Source: Romboutsia sedimentorum (lineage in GTDB: Bacteria > Bacillota > Clostridia > Peptostreptococcales > Peptostreptococcaceae). From it: DNA of 64,000 bases. The stretch covers positions 1-64,000 of the forward strand of contig NZ_JASKYM010000011.1 of the NCBI RefSeq assembly GCF_030131845.1. Reading direction: 5' to 3'. Of the stretch, positions 35,860 through 44,767 are shown piece by piece (the stretch's first letter is position 1; every line of letters starts with the position of its first letter). Both the position numbers and the translations under genes were made by a program. The notes beneath the pieces were generated by a model. That model was not told the DNA's origin and searched no databases. It was given only the letters and a program-made list of their open reading frames with translations.

Positions 35860-37470
35860 ATGAATAATAACAAGAATAAAGACTCGTTTTTAAAAGGTGC
35901 TCTTATACTTGGAATGGCAGGTATAATAGTAAAAATAATGGGTGCATTTTTTAGAATACCTCTTGGAAATCTAATTGGATCAAAAGGAATGGGATATTAT
36001 CAAGCAGTATACCCTGTGTATACCTTGTTTTTAACTTTAGCAACAGCAGGTTTTCCGACTGCACTTGCTAAGTTAGTTTCTGAAAAAAATGCAATTGGTG
36101 ATTACAAGGGAGTACATAAAATATTCAAAATATCATATACTGTTTTATTTATTACAGGATTAGTAGCATTTTGTATATTCTTCTTTGGAGCTAAATACAT
36201 AGTACAATCAATGCATAATCCAGATGCATATTATGCAATGTTAGCAATTGCTCCGGCGCTTTTATTTGTGCCAATGATGTCTTCTTATAGAGGATATTTC
36301 CAAGGTAAAAAAGAAATGACTAAAATTGCAATATCTCAGATAAGTGAGCAATTTTTTAGAGTTATATTAGGTTTAGGATTAGCATATTTTTTAATGAATA
36401 GTTATGGATCGGAATTAGGAGCAGCAGGAGCTATAGCAGGAGCTACTGTGGGTTCTATAGCATCTACAATTTATTTAGTAACGATATATATTGGTGAAAG
36501 AAAACAACGTAAAGCCGAGAAAAAAGCGAGCCAACATTTTAAAGATGAAACTGTTGGTAGAATATTAAAGAAATTATTAGTAGTTGCGATACCTATAACA
36601 ATAGGTGCATCAGTTATGCCTTTAGTAGGTATGATAGACAGCATGATAGTTATTAGAAGATTAACAGAAGCTGGATTTACATCAGACCAAGCTTTATCAA
36701 TGTTTGGACAATTAACAGGCATGGCGATGGCGATAATAAATTTACCATCAGTTATAACTATAGCGATGAGTATGAGTTTAGTGCCTTCTATATCAGAATC
36801 ATATGCTGTGGGTAATAAAGCTAAAGCAAGAAAAGATACTAAGAGTGCTATAAAAGTTACTCTATTAATGGTTTTACCAGCAGCGTTTGGTATTGCGTCA
36901 TTAGCAACGCCTATAATGAGCCTTTTATATCCTAATGAACCATCAACAGTAGGTACAATACTGTTTGTGCTTACACCTTGTGTTGTATTCTTAGGATTAA
37001 TGCAAACTATGAATGGTGTACTTCAAGGAATGGGTAAACCTATGATACCAGTTATAGCTTTATCTATAGGTATGGTATTTAAAATAATAATAAGTTATAC
37101 ATTAACTGGAATACCAGAAATAAATGTTTTTGGTTCTGCACTTGGGACAGTAACAGCTTACTTAGTTGCAGCTCTTATTGAAATTGTTTATGTAAAAAAA
37201 GCTATGAATATAAGATTCTCACCTAAAGAATTTATTATAAAGCCATTAATATCTGTTATAACTATGTTTATAGCTGTTAAATTAAGCTATGCACTGTTTG
37301 CAGGAATAATAGGTAGTAAAATAGCTACAGTTGTTGCAATATGTGTAGGAGCAGCTGTTTATGGATTAGTAATCATATTCATAGGTGGAATTAGAAGAGA
37401 TGAAGTATTAACTATGCCAAAAGGTGAAAAAATTTATAAATTGCTTAAAAAATTTAATCTTATGAGATAG
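35860..37470 (+). CDS. MOP/MurJ superfamily polysaccharide flippase (SpoVB/YabM-like)
   Basis: A 536-residue membrane protein with about 14 helices of the polysaccharide exporter branch (MVF/SpoVB family). N-terminal GAFFRIPLGNLIGSKGMGYYQAVYPVY and the central arginine-rich turn are typical of SpoVB and YabM. Members flip lipid-linked wall precursors; SpoVB acts in spore cortex synthesis. In B. subtilis yabM sits exactly between spoVT and mazG, so this is its positional equivalent. Whether it serves the spore or vegetative wall cannot be told from sequence. The ribosome-binding site is GGAGG. Confidence 0.85.
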   Translation: MNNNKNKDSFLKGALILGMAGIIVKIMGAFFRIPLGNLIGSKGMGYYQAVYPVYTLFLTLATAGFPTALAKLVSEKNAIGDYKGVHKIFKISYTVLFITGLVAFCIFFFGAKYIVQSMHNPDAYYAMLAIAPALLFVPMMSSYRGYFQGKKEMTKIAISQISEQFFRVILGLGLAYFLMNSYGSELGAAGAIAGATVGSIASTIYLVTIYIGERKQRKAEKKASQHFKDETVGRILKKLLVVAIPITIGASVMPLVGMIDSMIVIRRLTEAGFTSDQALSMFGQLTGMAMAIINLPSVITIAMSMSLVPSISESYAVGNKAKARKDTKSAIKVTLLMVLPAAFGIASLATPIMSLLYPNEPSTVGTILFVLTPCVVFLGLMQTMNGVLQGMGKPMIPVIALSIGMVFKIIISYTLTGIPEINVFGSALGTVTAYLVAALIEIVYVKKAMNIRFSPKEFIIKPLISVITMFIAVKLSYALFAGIIGSKIATVVAICVGAAVYGLVIIFIGGIRRDEVLTMPKGEKIYKLLKKFNLMR

Positions 37471-37483
37471 TAAAGAGAATATA

Positions 37484-37534
37484 TATGCAAATAAAGGAAA
37501 TACTTATAAATAGCTAATTACCTTTATTTGCATT
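37484..37534 (+). terminator. hairpin after the flippase gene
   Basis: TATGCAAATAAAGG pairs with CCTTTATTTGCAT across a 20-nt loop. No good T-run follows, so it could be a leaky terminator or an mRNA end-protecting element. Confidence 0.5.
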
Positions 37535-37586
37535 AAAATATTTATTAAATGACTAATAATTGATAAAAAGTAAGAGGAGTGGTATC

Positions 37587-39041
37587 ATGGGTAAAATAAG
37601 CATTGTAGGACTTGGACCAGGAGATTACTCTCTTATCAGTCAGGGTGCATTAGAAGCACTACAATCAAGTTCAAGAATATTTTTAAGAACTGAAAAACAT
37701 CCAACTGTGGACAAGCTTAAAGAAACTATACAATACACTTCTCTAGATTATTTTTATGATAAAGAAGAAAATTTTGAAAATGTATATAGCAAAATTTCTG
37801 AATTCATTGTAGAATTATCTAAAGAGGGCGATTTAGTATATGCAGTTCCAGGACATCCAAGAGTTGCAGAAAAGACTGTAAGTATAATAGAGTCACTAGC
37901 AAAGGAAAAGAACATAGAAGTAGAAACTATAGCTTCTATGAGCTTTGTAGATGCTATGTTTAATTATCTAGCAATTGACCCAGCTGATGGATTCAAGTTA
38001 GTTGATGCTTTTGAGATAGAGAATTCATTTATAGATACAAATACGAGTATGATAATAACACAAATATATGACCGTTTTATAGCATCGAATATAAAGCTGA
38101 AGTTAATGGAATATTATGATTATGATCAAGAAGTATGTATAGTGAATGGAGCAGGTGTCAAGAATCTAGAGAGTAAGAAATATGTACAATTGCAAGATCT
38201 TGATAGATGTGAAAATTTATTTGATTATTTAAGTAGCTTATATATACCAAAAAGTACTAAAAGTGTGTATAATACTGTATATGACCTAGAAAAAATAATG
38301 AATACGTTAAGAAGTCCATTTGGATGTGATTGGGATAAAAAACAAACTCATGAATCTCTTAAAAAATATCTTATAGAAGAAGCCTATGAGCTTTGCCAAG
38401 CTATTGATAATGATGATATAGATGAAATGATAGAGGAGCTAGGTGATATTCTTCTACAAGTTATATTCCACTGCCAAATAGGTCAAGAAGAAGGCTATTT
38501 TGATTTTAAAGAAGTAGTTAGTGGAATATGCAAAAAACTTATATATAGACATCCTCATGTATTTAACAATGCTAAAATAGACATGGATACATTTGAAAAA
38601 ACATGGGAAGAATTAAAGCAAGAAGAAAAAGGCGAAAGTTCTATAACTGATGGATTAAAGAGAATACCAAAATATTTACCAGCGCTTATAAAAGCAGAAA
38701 AAATTCAACACAAGGCGGCACTTGTAGGGTTTGATTGGGATAATATAGAGGATGTATTTAAAAAAATTACCGAAGAATATAAAGAATTACTTGACGAATG
38801 TGAAGAAGGAAATATAAAATACATAAAGGAAGAACTCGGCGATTTATTGTTTTCTATAGTAAATTTAGCTAGATTCTTAAAAATAGATTCAGAGGAAGCC
38901 CTAAACTGTACAAACCATAAATTTGTAAATAGATTTGAATTTATGGAACAAAGTGCCAAAAAACTTAATAGAAATTTTGAAAAAATGACACTACAAGAAA
39001 AGGACGAACTTTGGAACAAAGCAAAAGAAAATAAATTATAA
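37587..39041 (+). CDS. mazG: MazG family protein with N-terminal tetrapyrrole-methylase-like domain (YabN)
   Basis: A fusion of 484 residues. Residues 1-220 form a SAM-dependent tetrapyrrole methylase-like domain (ISIVGLGPGDYSLISQGAL; YAVPGHPRVAEKTV). Residues 230-484 contain two MazG all-alpha nucleotide pyrophosphohydrolase units with EEAYELCQAID ... EELGDILLQVIFHC and EEYKELLDECE ... EELGDLLFSIVNLA. MazG removes non-canonical NTPs. The fusion is normal for Firmicute YabN; the role of the methylase-like half is unknown. ATG 37587 behind AGAGGAGTGG is preferred to an in-frame TTG at 37560. Confidence 0.92.
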   Translation: MGKISIVGLGPGDYSLISQGALEALQSSSRIFLRTEKHPTVDKLKETIQYTSLDYFYDKEENFENVYSKISEFIVELSKEGDLVYAVPGHPRVAEKTVSIIESLAKEKNIEVETIASMSFVDAMFNYLAIDPADGFKLVDAFEIENSFIDTNTSMIITQIYDRFIASNIKLKLMEYYDYDQEVCIVNGAGVKNLESKKYVQLQDLDRCENLFDYLSSLYIPKSTKSVYNTVYDLEKIMNTLRSPFGCDWDKKQTHESLKKYLIEEAYELCQAIDNDDIDEMIEELGDILLQVIFHCQIGQEEGYFDFKEVVSGICKKLIYRHPHVFNNAKIDMDTFEKTWEELKQEEKGESSITDGLKRIPKYLPALIKAEKIQHKAALVGFDWDNIEDVFKKITEEYKELLDECEEGNIKYIKEELGDLLFSIVNLARFLKIDSEEALNCTNHKFVNRFEFMEQSAKKLNRNFEKMTLQEKDELWNKAKENKL

Positions 39042-39116
39042 AAACATGTAAAAAACTAGAATTTTTACTGAAAAAATTAGAATTCTATTTTATAAACATT
39101 TATAGGAGGTATTATC

Positions 39117-39395
39117 GTGAACAAAGCTGAATTAGTATCAAAGATAGCAGAAAAGAGTGAATTAACAAAGAAAGAATCAGAAGCTGCATTAAATGCTTTC
39201 ATGAAATCTGTAGAAGAAGCATTAGTATCAGGAGAAAAAGTTCAATTAGTTGGATTTGGAACATTTGAAACAAGAGAAAGAGCTGCTAGACAAGGTAGAA
39301 ACCCAAGAAACCCAGAAGAAGTTATAGAAATACCAGCTTCTAAAGCTCCAGTTTTCAAAGCTGGAAAAGGTCTTAAAGATATAATAAATGCATAA
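39117..39395 (+). CDS. hup: DNA-binding protein HU
   Basis: A 92-residue histone-like protein that bends and compacts DNA. The signature [20 protein letters not shown] and the arm end [16 protein letters not shown] are present. Translation starts at GTG 39117, 6 nt after AGGAGGT. It is inserted between mazG and rqcP, where B. subtilis has no HU gene but clostridia do. A strong terminator follows. Codon choice (many AGA, GCT, GTT) suits a highly expressed gene. Confidence 0.97.
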   Translation: MNKAELVSKIAEKSELTKKESEAALNAFMKSVEEALVSGEKVQLVGFGTFETRERAARQGRNPRNPEEVIEIPASKAPVFKAGKGLKDIINA

Positions 39396-39404
39396 TTTTT
39401 AAAT

Positions 39405-39436
39405 AAAAAAGTGTGGGATAATATACCACACTTTTT
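39405..39436 (+). terminator. terminator after hup
   Basis: AAAAAGTGTGG / CCACACTTTTT with a 9-nt loop. Confidence 0.85.
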
Positions 39437-39499
39437 CTATATAAAGATTAAAAAATATAGTTAAATTTTTTTAGTAAAGTAGATAATAGGGAGGATAAA

Positions 39500-39742
39500 A
39501 TGAGACTAGATAAATTTTTAAAAGTATCGAGGGTTATAAAGAGAAGAACCGTTGCTAAAGAGGCTTGCGATAAAGGAATAGTAGTAATCAATGGAAATGT
39601 AGCTAAGTCTTCATCAGAAGTTAAAATAGGCGATTTATTAGAAATAACTTTTGGTGAAAAAGTTATGAAAATAAGAATAAATGAAATAAGAGAGCATGTA
39701 CTAAAAAATGATGCAAAAGAAATGTACGAGATAATAGAATAA
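39500..39742 (+). CDS. rqcP: S4-domain protein RqcP (YabO/Hsp15-like)
   Basis: An 80-residue protein made almost wholly of an S4 RNA-binding domain: MRLDKFLKVSRVIKRRTVAKEACDKGIVVINGNVAKSS. In B. subtilis RqcP (YabO) works with RqcH on stalled 50S subunits to add alanine tails to incomplete chains. The position before yabP, yabQ and divIC is the same as in B. subtilis. The ribosome-binding site is GGGAGG. A 62-bp gap before yabP may carry a sporulation promoter, but I could not find a convincing one. Confidence 0.93.
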   Translation: MRLDKFLKVSRVIKRRTVAKEACDKGIVVINGNVAKSSSEVKIGDLLEITFGEKVMKIRINEIREHVLKNDAKEMYEIIE

Positions 39743-39804
39743 ATTTAAGAACTCTTCAGTATATTTATAGTAGTATTGATAGAAATATTTACTGGGGGGA
39801 TATT

Positions 39805-40059
39805 ATGGAACATAACATAACGTTAAAGGATAGGTCAAATTTAATTATTTCGGGAATAGAACATATCTATTCTTTTAGCGATAAAAAAGTAGAGGTAAGA
39901 ACTTGTGCAGGTGAGATGGTAATAGAAGGTGAAAGCCTAGATATGAGCAAACTAAGTTTGGATGAAAATATTATAAGCATAGAGGGAACTATAAACTCTA
40001 TTGTGTATTCAAAAGAAAGAAAGCCACAAGAAAGTTTCTTTAAGAAGGTGTTTAAGTAA
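39805..40059 (+). CDS. yabP: sporulation protein YabP
   Basis: An 84-residue YabP family protein. The conserved start HNITLKDRSNLIISGIEHIYSF and the later VRTCAGEMVIEGESLDMSKL identify it. In B. subtilis it is a mother-cell sporulation protein needed for spore formation; its mechanism is not known. The stop codon TAA is followed at once by the yabQ ATG, so the two are translated in tandem. Ribosome-binding site GGGGGG. Confidence 0.93.
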   Translation: MEHNITLKDRSNLIISGIEHIYSFSDKKVEVRTCAGEMVIEGESLDMSKLSLDENIISIEGTINSIVYSKERKPQESFFKKVFK

Positions 40060-40554
40060 ATGATCCCATTTACTCAAGATATAACTTTCTTTTATGCAAC
40101 TATTTATGGTGGAATAATTATAGGTTTGTTGTTTGATATTCATAGAGCATTTAAAGCTAATTTTAAATTTATGAAATATTGTTCTTTCTTTTTTGATGCA
40201 TTGTTTTGGTCTTTAACTACTATAATAATATTCATAACAATAAATGCTATAGAATCTTTTGAATTAAGATATTATCATTTTGTGGCATTATTTATTGGTT
40301 TTATCTTATATTACAACACCATAAGTAAGTTTATTTTAACAATAATGAATAAAATTATTTCTTTAATAACAAATTTATTCAAGAAAACAATAAAATACAT
40401 AGTCAGTATTTCGAATAATTTGTATTACGTTATAATCTACTCATTACACTTTATATTTGATATTATATTCTATATACCTAATATTTTCTTAGCTAGTAGA
40501 AAATTTATAAAAAGAAAATCTTTAGGTAAATTGAAAATAAAAAAAAGGGTGTAG
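40060..40554 (+). CDS. yabQ: spore cortex protein YabQ
   Basis: A 164-residue membrane protein with several N-terminal hydrophobic helices (QDITFFYATIYGGIIIGLLFDIHRAF; FFFDALFWSLTTIIIFITIN) and a basic C-terminus (KFIKRKSLGKLKIKKR). This matches YabQ, an outer forespore membrane protein needed for cortex formation. It directly abuts yabP and precedes divIC by 5 bp, as in B. subtilis. Similarity is mainly topological and positional; the first helix pattern is characteristic. Confidence 0.9.
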   Translation: MIPFTQDITFFYATIYGGIIIGLLFDIHRAFKANFKFMKYCSFFFDALFWSLTTIIIFITINAIESFELRYYHFVALFIGFILYYNTISKFILTIMNKIISLITNLFKKTIKYIVSISNNLYYVIIYSLHFIFDIIFYIPNIFLASRKFIKRKSLGKLKIKKRV

Positions 40555-40559
40555 ATGAG

Positions 40560-40841
40560 ATGAACTTAAGAAAAAAATTTTCAGGTCAATTCTTAGTTAT
40601 AAGTATTTTCTTTATTTTTATGGGATTTAGCTTAATTGGGGGATTTATATTTCAAATAACAAAAGTAAAAGACTATAGATTAGAAATAGCAAATATAAAT
40701 AAAGAAATAGATGAGACTAAATTAGAAATAAAAAAATTAAAAAAAGTAGAAAGTACTCATGACTTAGAAACTGATGCAAGAAACCGATTAAATATGGTTA
40801 AGCCAGATGAGATAATATATTTTGATATACAAAGAAGGTAA
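40560..40841 (+). CDS. divIC: septum formation initiator DivIC/FtsB
   Basis: A 93-residue bitopic division protein: a short basic N-terminus, one membrane helix (about 11-31, FLVISIFFIFMGFSLIGGFIF), then a coiled coil (LEIANINKEIDETKLEIKKLKKVE) and the C-terminal segment ETDARNRLNMVKPDEIIYF typical of DivIC/FtsB. It acts with DivIB and FtsL at the septum. The ribosome-binding site is AAGGGTG, inside the end of yabQ. A terminator overlaps its stop. Confidence 0.92.
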   Translation: MNLRKKFSGQFLVISIFFIFMGFSLIGGFIFQITKVKDYRLEIANINKEIDETKLEIKKLKKVESTHDLETDARNRLNMVKPDEIIYFDIQRR

Positions 40842-40857
40842 CTAAGTTACCTTCTTT
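40834..40857 (+). terminator. terminator overlapping the end of divIC
   Basis: GAAGGTAAC / GTTACCTTC with a 3-nt loop and TTTT. Confidence 0.8.
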
Positions 40858-40923
40858 TGTGTATTAAAAATTATAAATGAAAAAATTAGATTGAATTTTT
40901 ATTAAACAAAAGGAGAAATGATT

Positions 40924-41844
40924 ATGAGAATAGCAACTATAGATATTGGAACAAATTCAATGAGATTATTAATAGGTGATTATATAGATGGACAAATACA
41001 CAACAGAAAAAAACTTATGAACACTACTAGGATCGGACAAGATGTTGATAAAGACGGATATATAAGTGAGGAGGCTATAAAGCGAAATATAGAAGCGCTG
41101 AGAGAGTTTGTAGGCATTTGTAGAGAAGAAAAATGTGAGCATATTTATAGTATGGGAACTTCAGCTCTTAGAGATAGTAAAAATGGATATAAATTTGTAG
41201 AATTAGCAAAACAAGAAATAGGCATAGATGTTGAGGTAATAAGTGGAGAGGAAGAATCAAATTTAGGATTTTCAGGAGTTTTAGAAGGATTAAAAGGCAA
41301 TGATGATATTTTGGTTATAGATATAGGCGGAGGGTCTACAGAGTTTATTATAGGAAATAGAGATGGAATTAAATTTGCTAAAAGTGAAAATGTAGGAGCT
41401 TTAAGAATGACAGAAAAATTTTTAAAAGCAGATCCTATAAATGAAAATGAGTTTGATGAAATGTCAATTTTCATAGAAGGTAAAATAAATGAAACTCTAA
41501 ATCATATAAATAAAAAAAGTATAAAAAAACTTATCGGTATAGGAGGAGCAATTACTTCTTTATCTGCAATGGAGCAAGGATTACAAGTTTATTCTATGGA
41601 AAAAATACATAATAGTGAAATATGCAAAAAAGATATAGATATAATTCTACAAAATTTAAAAAAGATGACATTAAGTGATAAAAAACACTTAAAAGGACTA
41701 CAGCCAAAAAGAGCAGATATTATAACTGCTGGTGTAAAAATATTGAATATAATAATGGAAAAACTAGAAATAGAAAACATAGTTGTAAGTGAATACGATA
41801 ATTTGGAAGGCTTAATGTGTCTAAAAGCGAAAAAAATGTCTTAA
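40924..41844 (+). CDS. Ppx/GppA family phosphatase
   Basis: A 306-residue member of the exopolyphosphatase / pppGpp phosphohydrolase family. The actin-like ATPase phosphate loops are visible: ATIDIGTNSMRLLIGD (about 4-19), the glutamate segment ISGEEESNLGFSGV and VIDIGGGSTEFIIG (about 124-137), and later GIGGAITSLSAMEQG. It hydrolyses polyphosphate or (p)ppGpp; the short length without the C-terminal HD domain fits the clostridial form and leaves substrate open. ATG 40924 is 8 nt from AGGAG; the ATG at 40918 is too close to it. Confidence 0.88.
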   Translation: MRIATIDIGTNSMRLLIGDYIDGQIHNRKKLMNTTRIGQDVDKDGYISEEAIKRNIEALREFVGICREEKCEHIYSMGTSALRDSKNGYKFVELAKQEIGIDVEVISGEEESNLGFSGVLEGLKGNDDILVIDIGGGSTEFIIGNRDGIKFAKSENVGALRMTEKFLKADPINENEFDEMSIFIEGKINETLNHINKKSIKKLIGIGGAITSLSAMEQGLQVYSMEKIHNSEICKKDIDIILQNLKKMTLSDKKHLKGLQPKRADIITAGVKILNIIMEKLEIENIVVSEYDNLEGLMCLKAKKMS

Positions 41845-41932
41845 TATTTTAAGTATATACAAACCGATTATGACAAAAAAGAATACTTCTCTTTGATACA
41901 ATTTCAATATAAACAATAAGGGGAGGATTCTT

Positions 41933-44302
41933 ATGGAAAAGAGTGTAGTAAGTTTAAAAGGTAAAAGTATAAATCTAAATTACATAAAAATAAGCAGCTA
42001 TATTGATTTTAATACAATAATGTTTACAATAATGGGATTTTTATTAAGTAGATCTATATTAATCGGGTCAATAGCTCCATTAGGTATAGCATTTTTCTTA
42101 TATATATCAAAGGTTAAACGATATAGGATACCTGTATTTGTATCTACATTAGCTGGTATATTTTTATCTGCAAACAGTATGGCGTATGTTTTTAAGTATG
42201 CACTATGTTTAGTAGTTTTTATGGCGATTACGCCGAAAACTAAAAAGATAGATTCCACATGGAAGATATCTTTAATAGGGGCAGCTGTAGTATTGCCGAT
42301 ATCATTAGGACAAGCTTTACTATCGAGTAAATATATATACGATATATTAATTGTTGGTATGGAAGCTGTAATAATGTTTATATCTGTTTATATTTTTTCA
42401 TATGGGATTGGATTATTAACTAACACAAATAAAAGAATATCAGTAAATATAGAAGAAGCTATATCAATAAGCTTACTAGTTACTTTTAGTATAATGGGAA
42501 TAGGCGAATTGTCAATTTTAGGTGTATCTATAAGGGTGGTCTTATCAACTATGTTGATTTTGATAGCATCTATTATAGGTGGATCATCTATGGGATCAAC
42601 ATCTGGAGTTATAGTTGGGATAGCCTTTATAATTAATAATATAACATCAGCAATTTATATGGGTATATTTTCTTTTGCGGGTCTAGTGAGTGGTGCATTT
42701 AATAAACTTAATAAATATTTTTGTATACTAGGATATATATTAAGTTGGATGATATTATATGCATATACTTCTGGAGTTGGTTCTAACTTAACACAAATAA
42801 GAGATATATTAATAGCTTGTCTGATTGTATTAGTTTTGCCAGATGAATTTTTCAAGAGGGTAGAGAAGATAATAAAAACGGATATAGCTTCAAATGAAGT
42901 TGTTAACGATTATATAATGAGAAGTAAAAACTTAACTAATAACAGGCTTATGAATATGAATAAAGCCTACAATAGCTTAGCGGATACATTTGACCAGATA
43001 AGAGAAAGAGAAAAGATTGTTAATAAAAGAGATATAGCTACTATTGTAGATATGATACATAATGATCAATGTGAGAACTGTAGTATGAGAAGGCGATGCT
43101 GGGACTTAAAATTCAATTATACGTACACATTAATGAATGATATATTAGAAAAATTAGAAGAAAACGGAGAAATAACTTGTACTGATGTTTCTGAAGAATT
43201 TATAAAAGAATGTATAAAACCTGAAGCTGTTATCAAGGCATCAAATTATTATTATAAATTATTTGCACTAGATTATAACTGGAACATTAAATTTTCAGAA
43301 AGTAGAAAATTAATAGCAAATCAAATCAGAAGTATATCAAAATCAATAGAAATGCTATCAAATGATTTAGATATCAATATAATACTTGATTTAGAGAGAG
43401 AAAAAGATATACATGATCAGCTAGAAAGAAATAGTATCTCAGTAAATAAAGTAAATTATGTTACTAAAGGTGAAGATGATTTTGAAATAACAATAGAAAA
43501 GAAAACATGTGGTAATGGTTGTATGTGTGATGATAAGTTAATAGATGTAATTTCTAATCATATGGAAGAAACATTGTCTGCTCAAAAAATAGGATGTTGT
43601 TCGTTAGGTGGCAGATGTAGTATTACTCTTAGTAAAAGTCAAAACTACAAGGTGATAACAGATGTATCATCTATGTCAAAGGATGGTCATGTATTATGTG
43701 GAGACAATTATACACATATGGATATTAATGATAGTAAATATATGATAGCAATAAGTGATGGGATGGGAAAAGGAGAAAAAGCTTATGAAGAGTCATCTAT
43801 AACCATTGATATACTAGAAAAAATGATGGATGCAAAAATTGAGGATGAAATAATTATAAATACAATTAATAATATGCTTTTATTAAAATCATCAGAAGAG
43901 ATGTTTTCAACTCTAGATTTAGGAATTATAGATTTGAAAAAAGGTATATTACAAACTATAAAAATGGGAGCATGTTCAACATACATAAAAAGAGACAAGG
44001 ATGATATTGACTTAATTTCATCATCATCTCTTCCTGTGGGAATATTATCAGATATAAAATTAGATAGAAAAACTGTGAAAATAAAAGATGGTGATTATAT
44101 AATAATGGTATCTGACGGAATACTTGATGCAGGGAAAAATAATAATATGGGTGATAATTGGTTAATATACTTCTTAAAAACTATAGAAACTACAAATCCA
44201 AAGGAAATTTCAAATTTAATATTAGATAGAGCGCTTGAAATTCAAGGTGGATGTGTTGAAGATGATATGACTGTATTAGTAAGTAAGATATATTCTAGTT
44301 AA
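41933..44302 (+). CDS. spoIIE: stage II sporulation protein E (SpoIIE phosphatase)
   Basis: A 789-residue membrane phosphatase that dephosphorylates SpoIIAA to activate sigma-F in the forespore. Residues 25-315 hold about ten membrane helices, a central region with the cysteine cluster CENCSMRRRCWDL follows (about 382-394), and a C-terminal PP2C domain (about 580-789) has AISDGMGKGEKAYEESS and MVSDGILDAG, the metal-binding aspartates. The Cys-rich GNGCMCDD and KIGCCSLGGRCSI segments lie in the middle. The start follows GGGGAGG. It comes after divIC and the Ppx-type gene, close to the order in B. subtilis. Confidence 0.96.
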   Translation: MEKSVVSLKGKSINLNYIKISSYIDFNTIMFTIMGFLLSRSILIGSIAPLGIAFFLYISKVKRYRIPVFVSTLAGIFLSANSMAYVFKYALCLVVFMAITPKTKKIDSTWKISLIGAAVVLPISLGQALLSSKYIYDILIVGMEAVIMFISVYIFSYGIGLLTNTNKRISVNIEEAISISLLVTFSIMGIGELSILGVSIRVVLSTMLILIASIIGGSSMGSTSGVIVGIAFIINNITSAIYMGIFSFAGLVSGAFNKLNKYFCILGYILSWMILYAYTSGVGSNLTQIRDILIACLIVLVLPDEFFKRVEKIIKTDIASNEVVNDYIMRSKNLTNNRLMNMNKAYNSLADTFDQIREREKIVNKRDIATIVDMIHNDQCENCSMRRRCWDLKFNYTYTLMNDILEKLEENGEITCTDVSEEFIKECIKPEAVIKASNYYYKLFALDYNWNIKFSESRKLIANQIRSISKSIEMLSNDLDINIILDLEREKDIHDQLERNSISVNKVNYVTKGEDDFEITIEKKTCGNGCMCDDKLIDVISNHMEETLSAQKIGCCSLGGRCSITLSKSQNYKVITDVSSMSKDGHVLCGDNYTHMDINDSKYMIAISDGMGKGEKAYEESSITIDILEKMMDAKIEDEIIINTINNMLLLKSSEEMFSTLDLGIIDLKKGILQTIKMGACSTYIKRDKDDIDLISSSSLPVGILSDIKLDRKTVKIKDGDYIIMVSDGILDAGKNNNMGDNWLIYFLKTIETTNPKEISNLILDRALEIQGGCVEDDMTVLVSKIYSS

Positions 44303-44360
44303 AATAGATAAAAGAATTATAGATAAAAGAAAATATTATATTAACAGTTTGTGTGTAAAA

Positions 44361-44665
44361 TGTTGATATAATGTGGATAACATAAAAACGTAGAATAAAA
44401 GAGTTATAAACGTTGAAATTGCAAAGTTCGACAAAATTCAACAATATGAAAATGTTAAAATTATACATATGATATTTATAAAATATACCTATTATCAACA
44501 CTAATCGTTGATAAATCAGGTAAAATTGTTGATAAGTATTAAAAAAATGTTAATAACGTGTTAAAAAGTATAAAAATATAAAAAATTAAAAATTACATAC
44601 ACATTGAAAAAACTAAATGTTTGTCGGAAAATAACCTGTGAATATGTGTATAAGTATGTGGATAA
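44361..44665. promoter_or_regulatory. cluster of DnaA-box-like 9-mers in the spoIIE-pepF spacer
   Basis: Three sites match TGTGNATAA exactly: TGTGGATAA at 44372 and 44657, and TGTGTATAA at 44645. Near matches are TTATCAACA (44492), CGTTGATAA (44506), TGTTGATAA (44527), TGTTAATAA (44549) and TGTGAATAT (44637). The spacer from 44303 to 44767 is otherwise very AT-rich and I see no gene in it. Such clusters bind DnaA at origins or act as titration or regulatory sites. No dnaA or dnaN gene is in the window. Confidence 0.55.
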
Positions 44666-44721
44666 CTATTTTATTTAAACAAAAGTATTAATGGTAAGAG
44701 TTGAATAATATGGACTAAATG

Positions 44722-44763
44722 AGCCATCCTAATATATAAATAGATTTTATTGAAAGGATGGCT
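44722..44763 (+). promoter_or_regulatory. hairpin masking the ribosome-binding site of pepF
   Basis: AGCCATCCT (44722-44730) is the perfect complement of AGGATGGCT (44755-44763). The second arm contains the AGGA Shine-Dalgarno that serves ATG 44768. The loop is 24 nt of AT-rich sequence and no T-run follows, so it is not a typical terminator. It probably limits translation start. Confidence 0.6.
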
Positions 44764-44767
44764 TATT

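Noticed and set aside
44303-44767. The DnaA-box cluster as the replication origin (oriC)
   Set aside because: No dnaA, dnaN or rpmH gene is in the window and I cannot see a typical DnaA-trio and unwinding element. A secondary DnaA-binding site is the safer reading.
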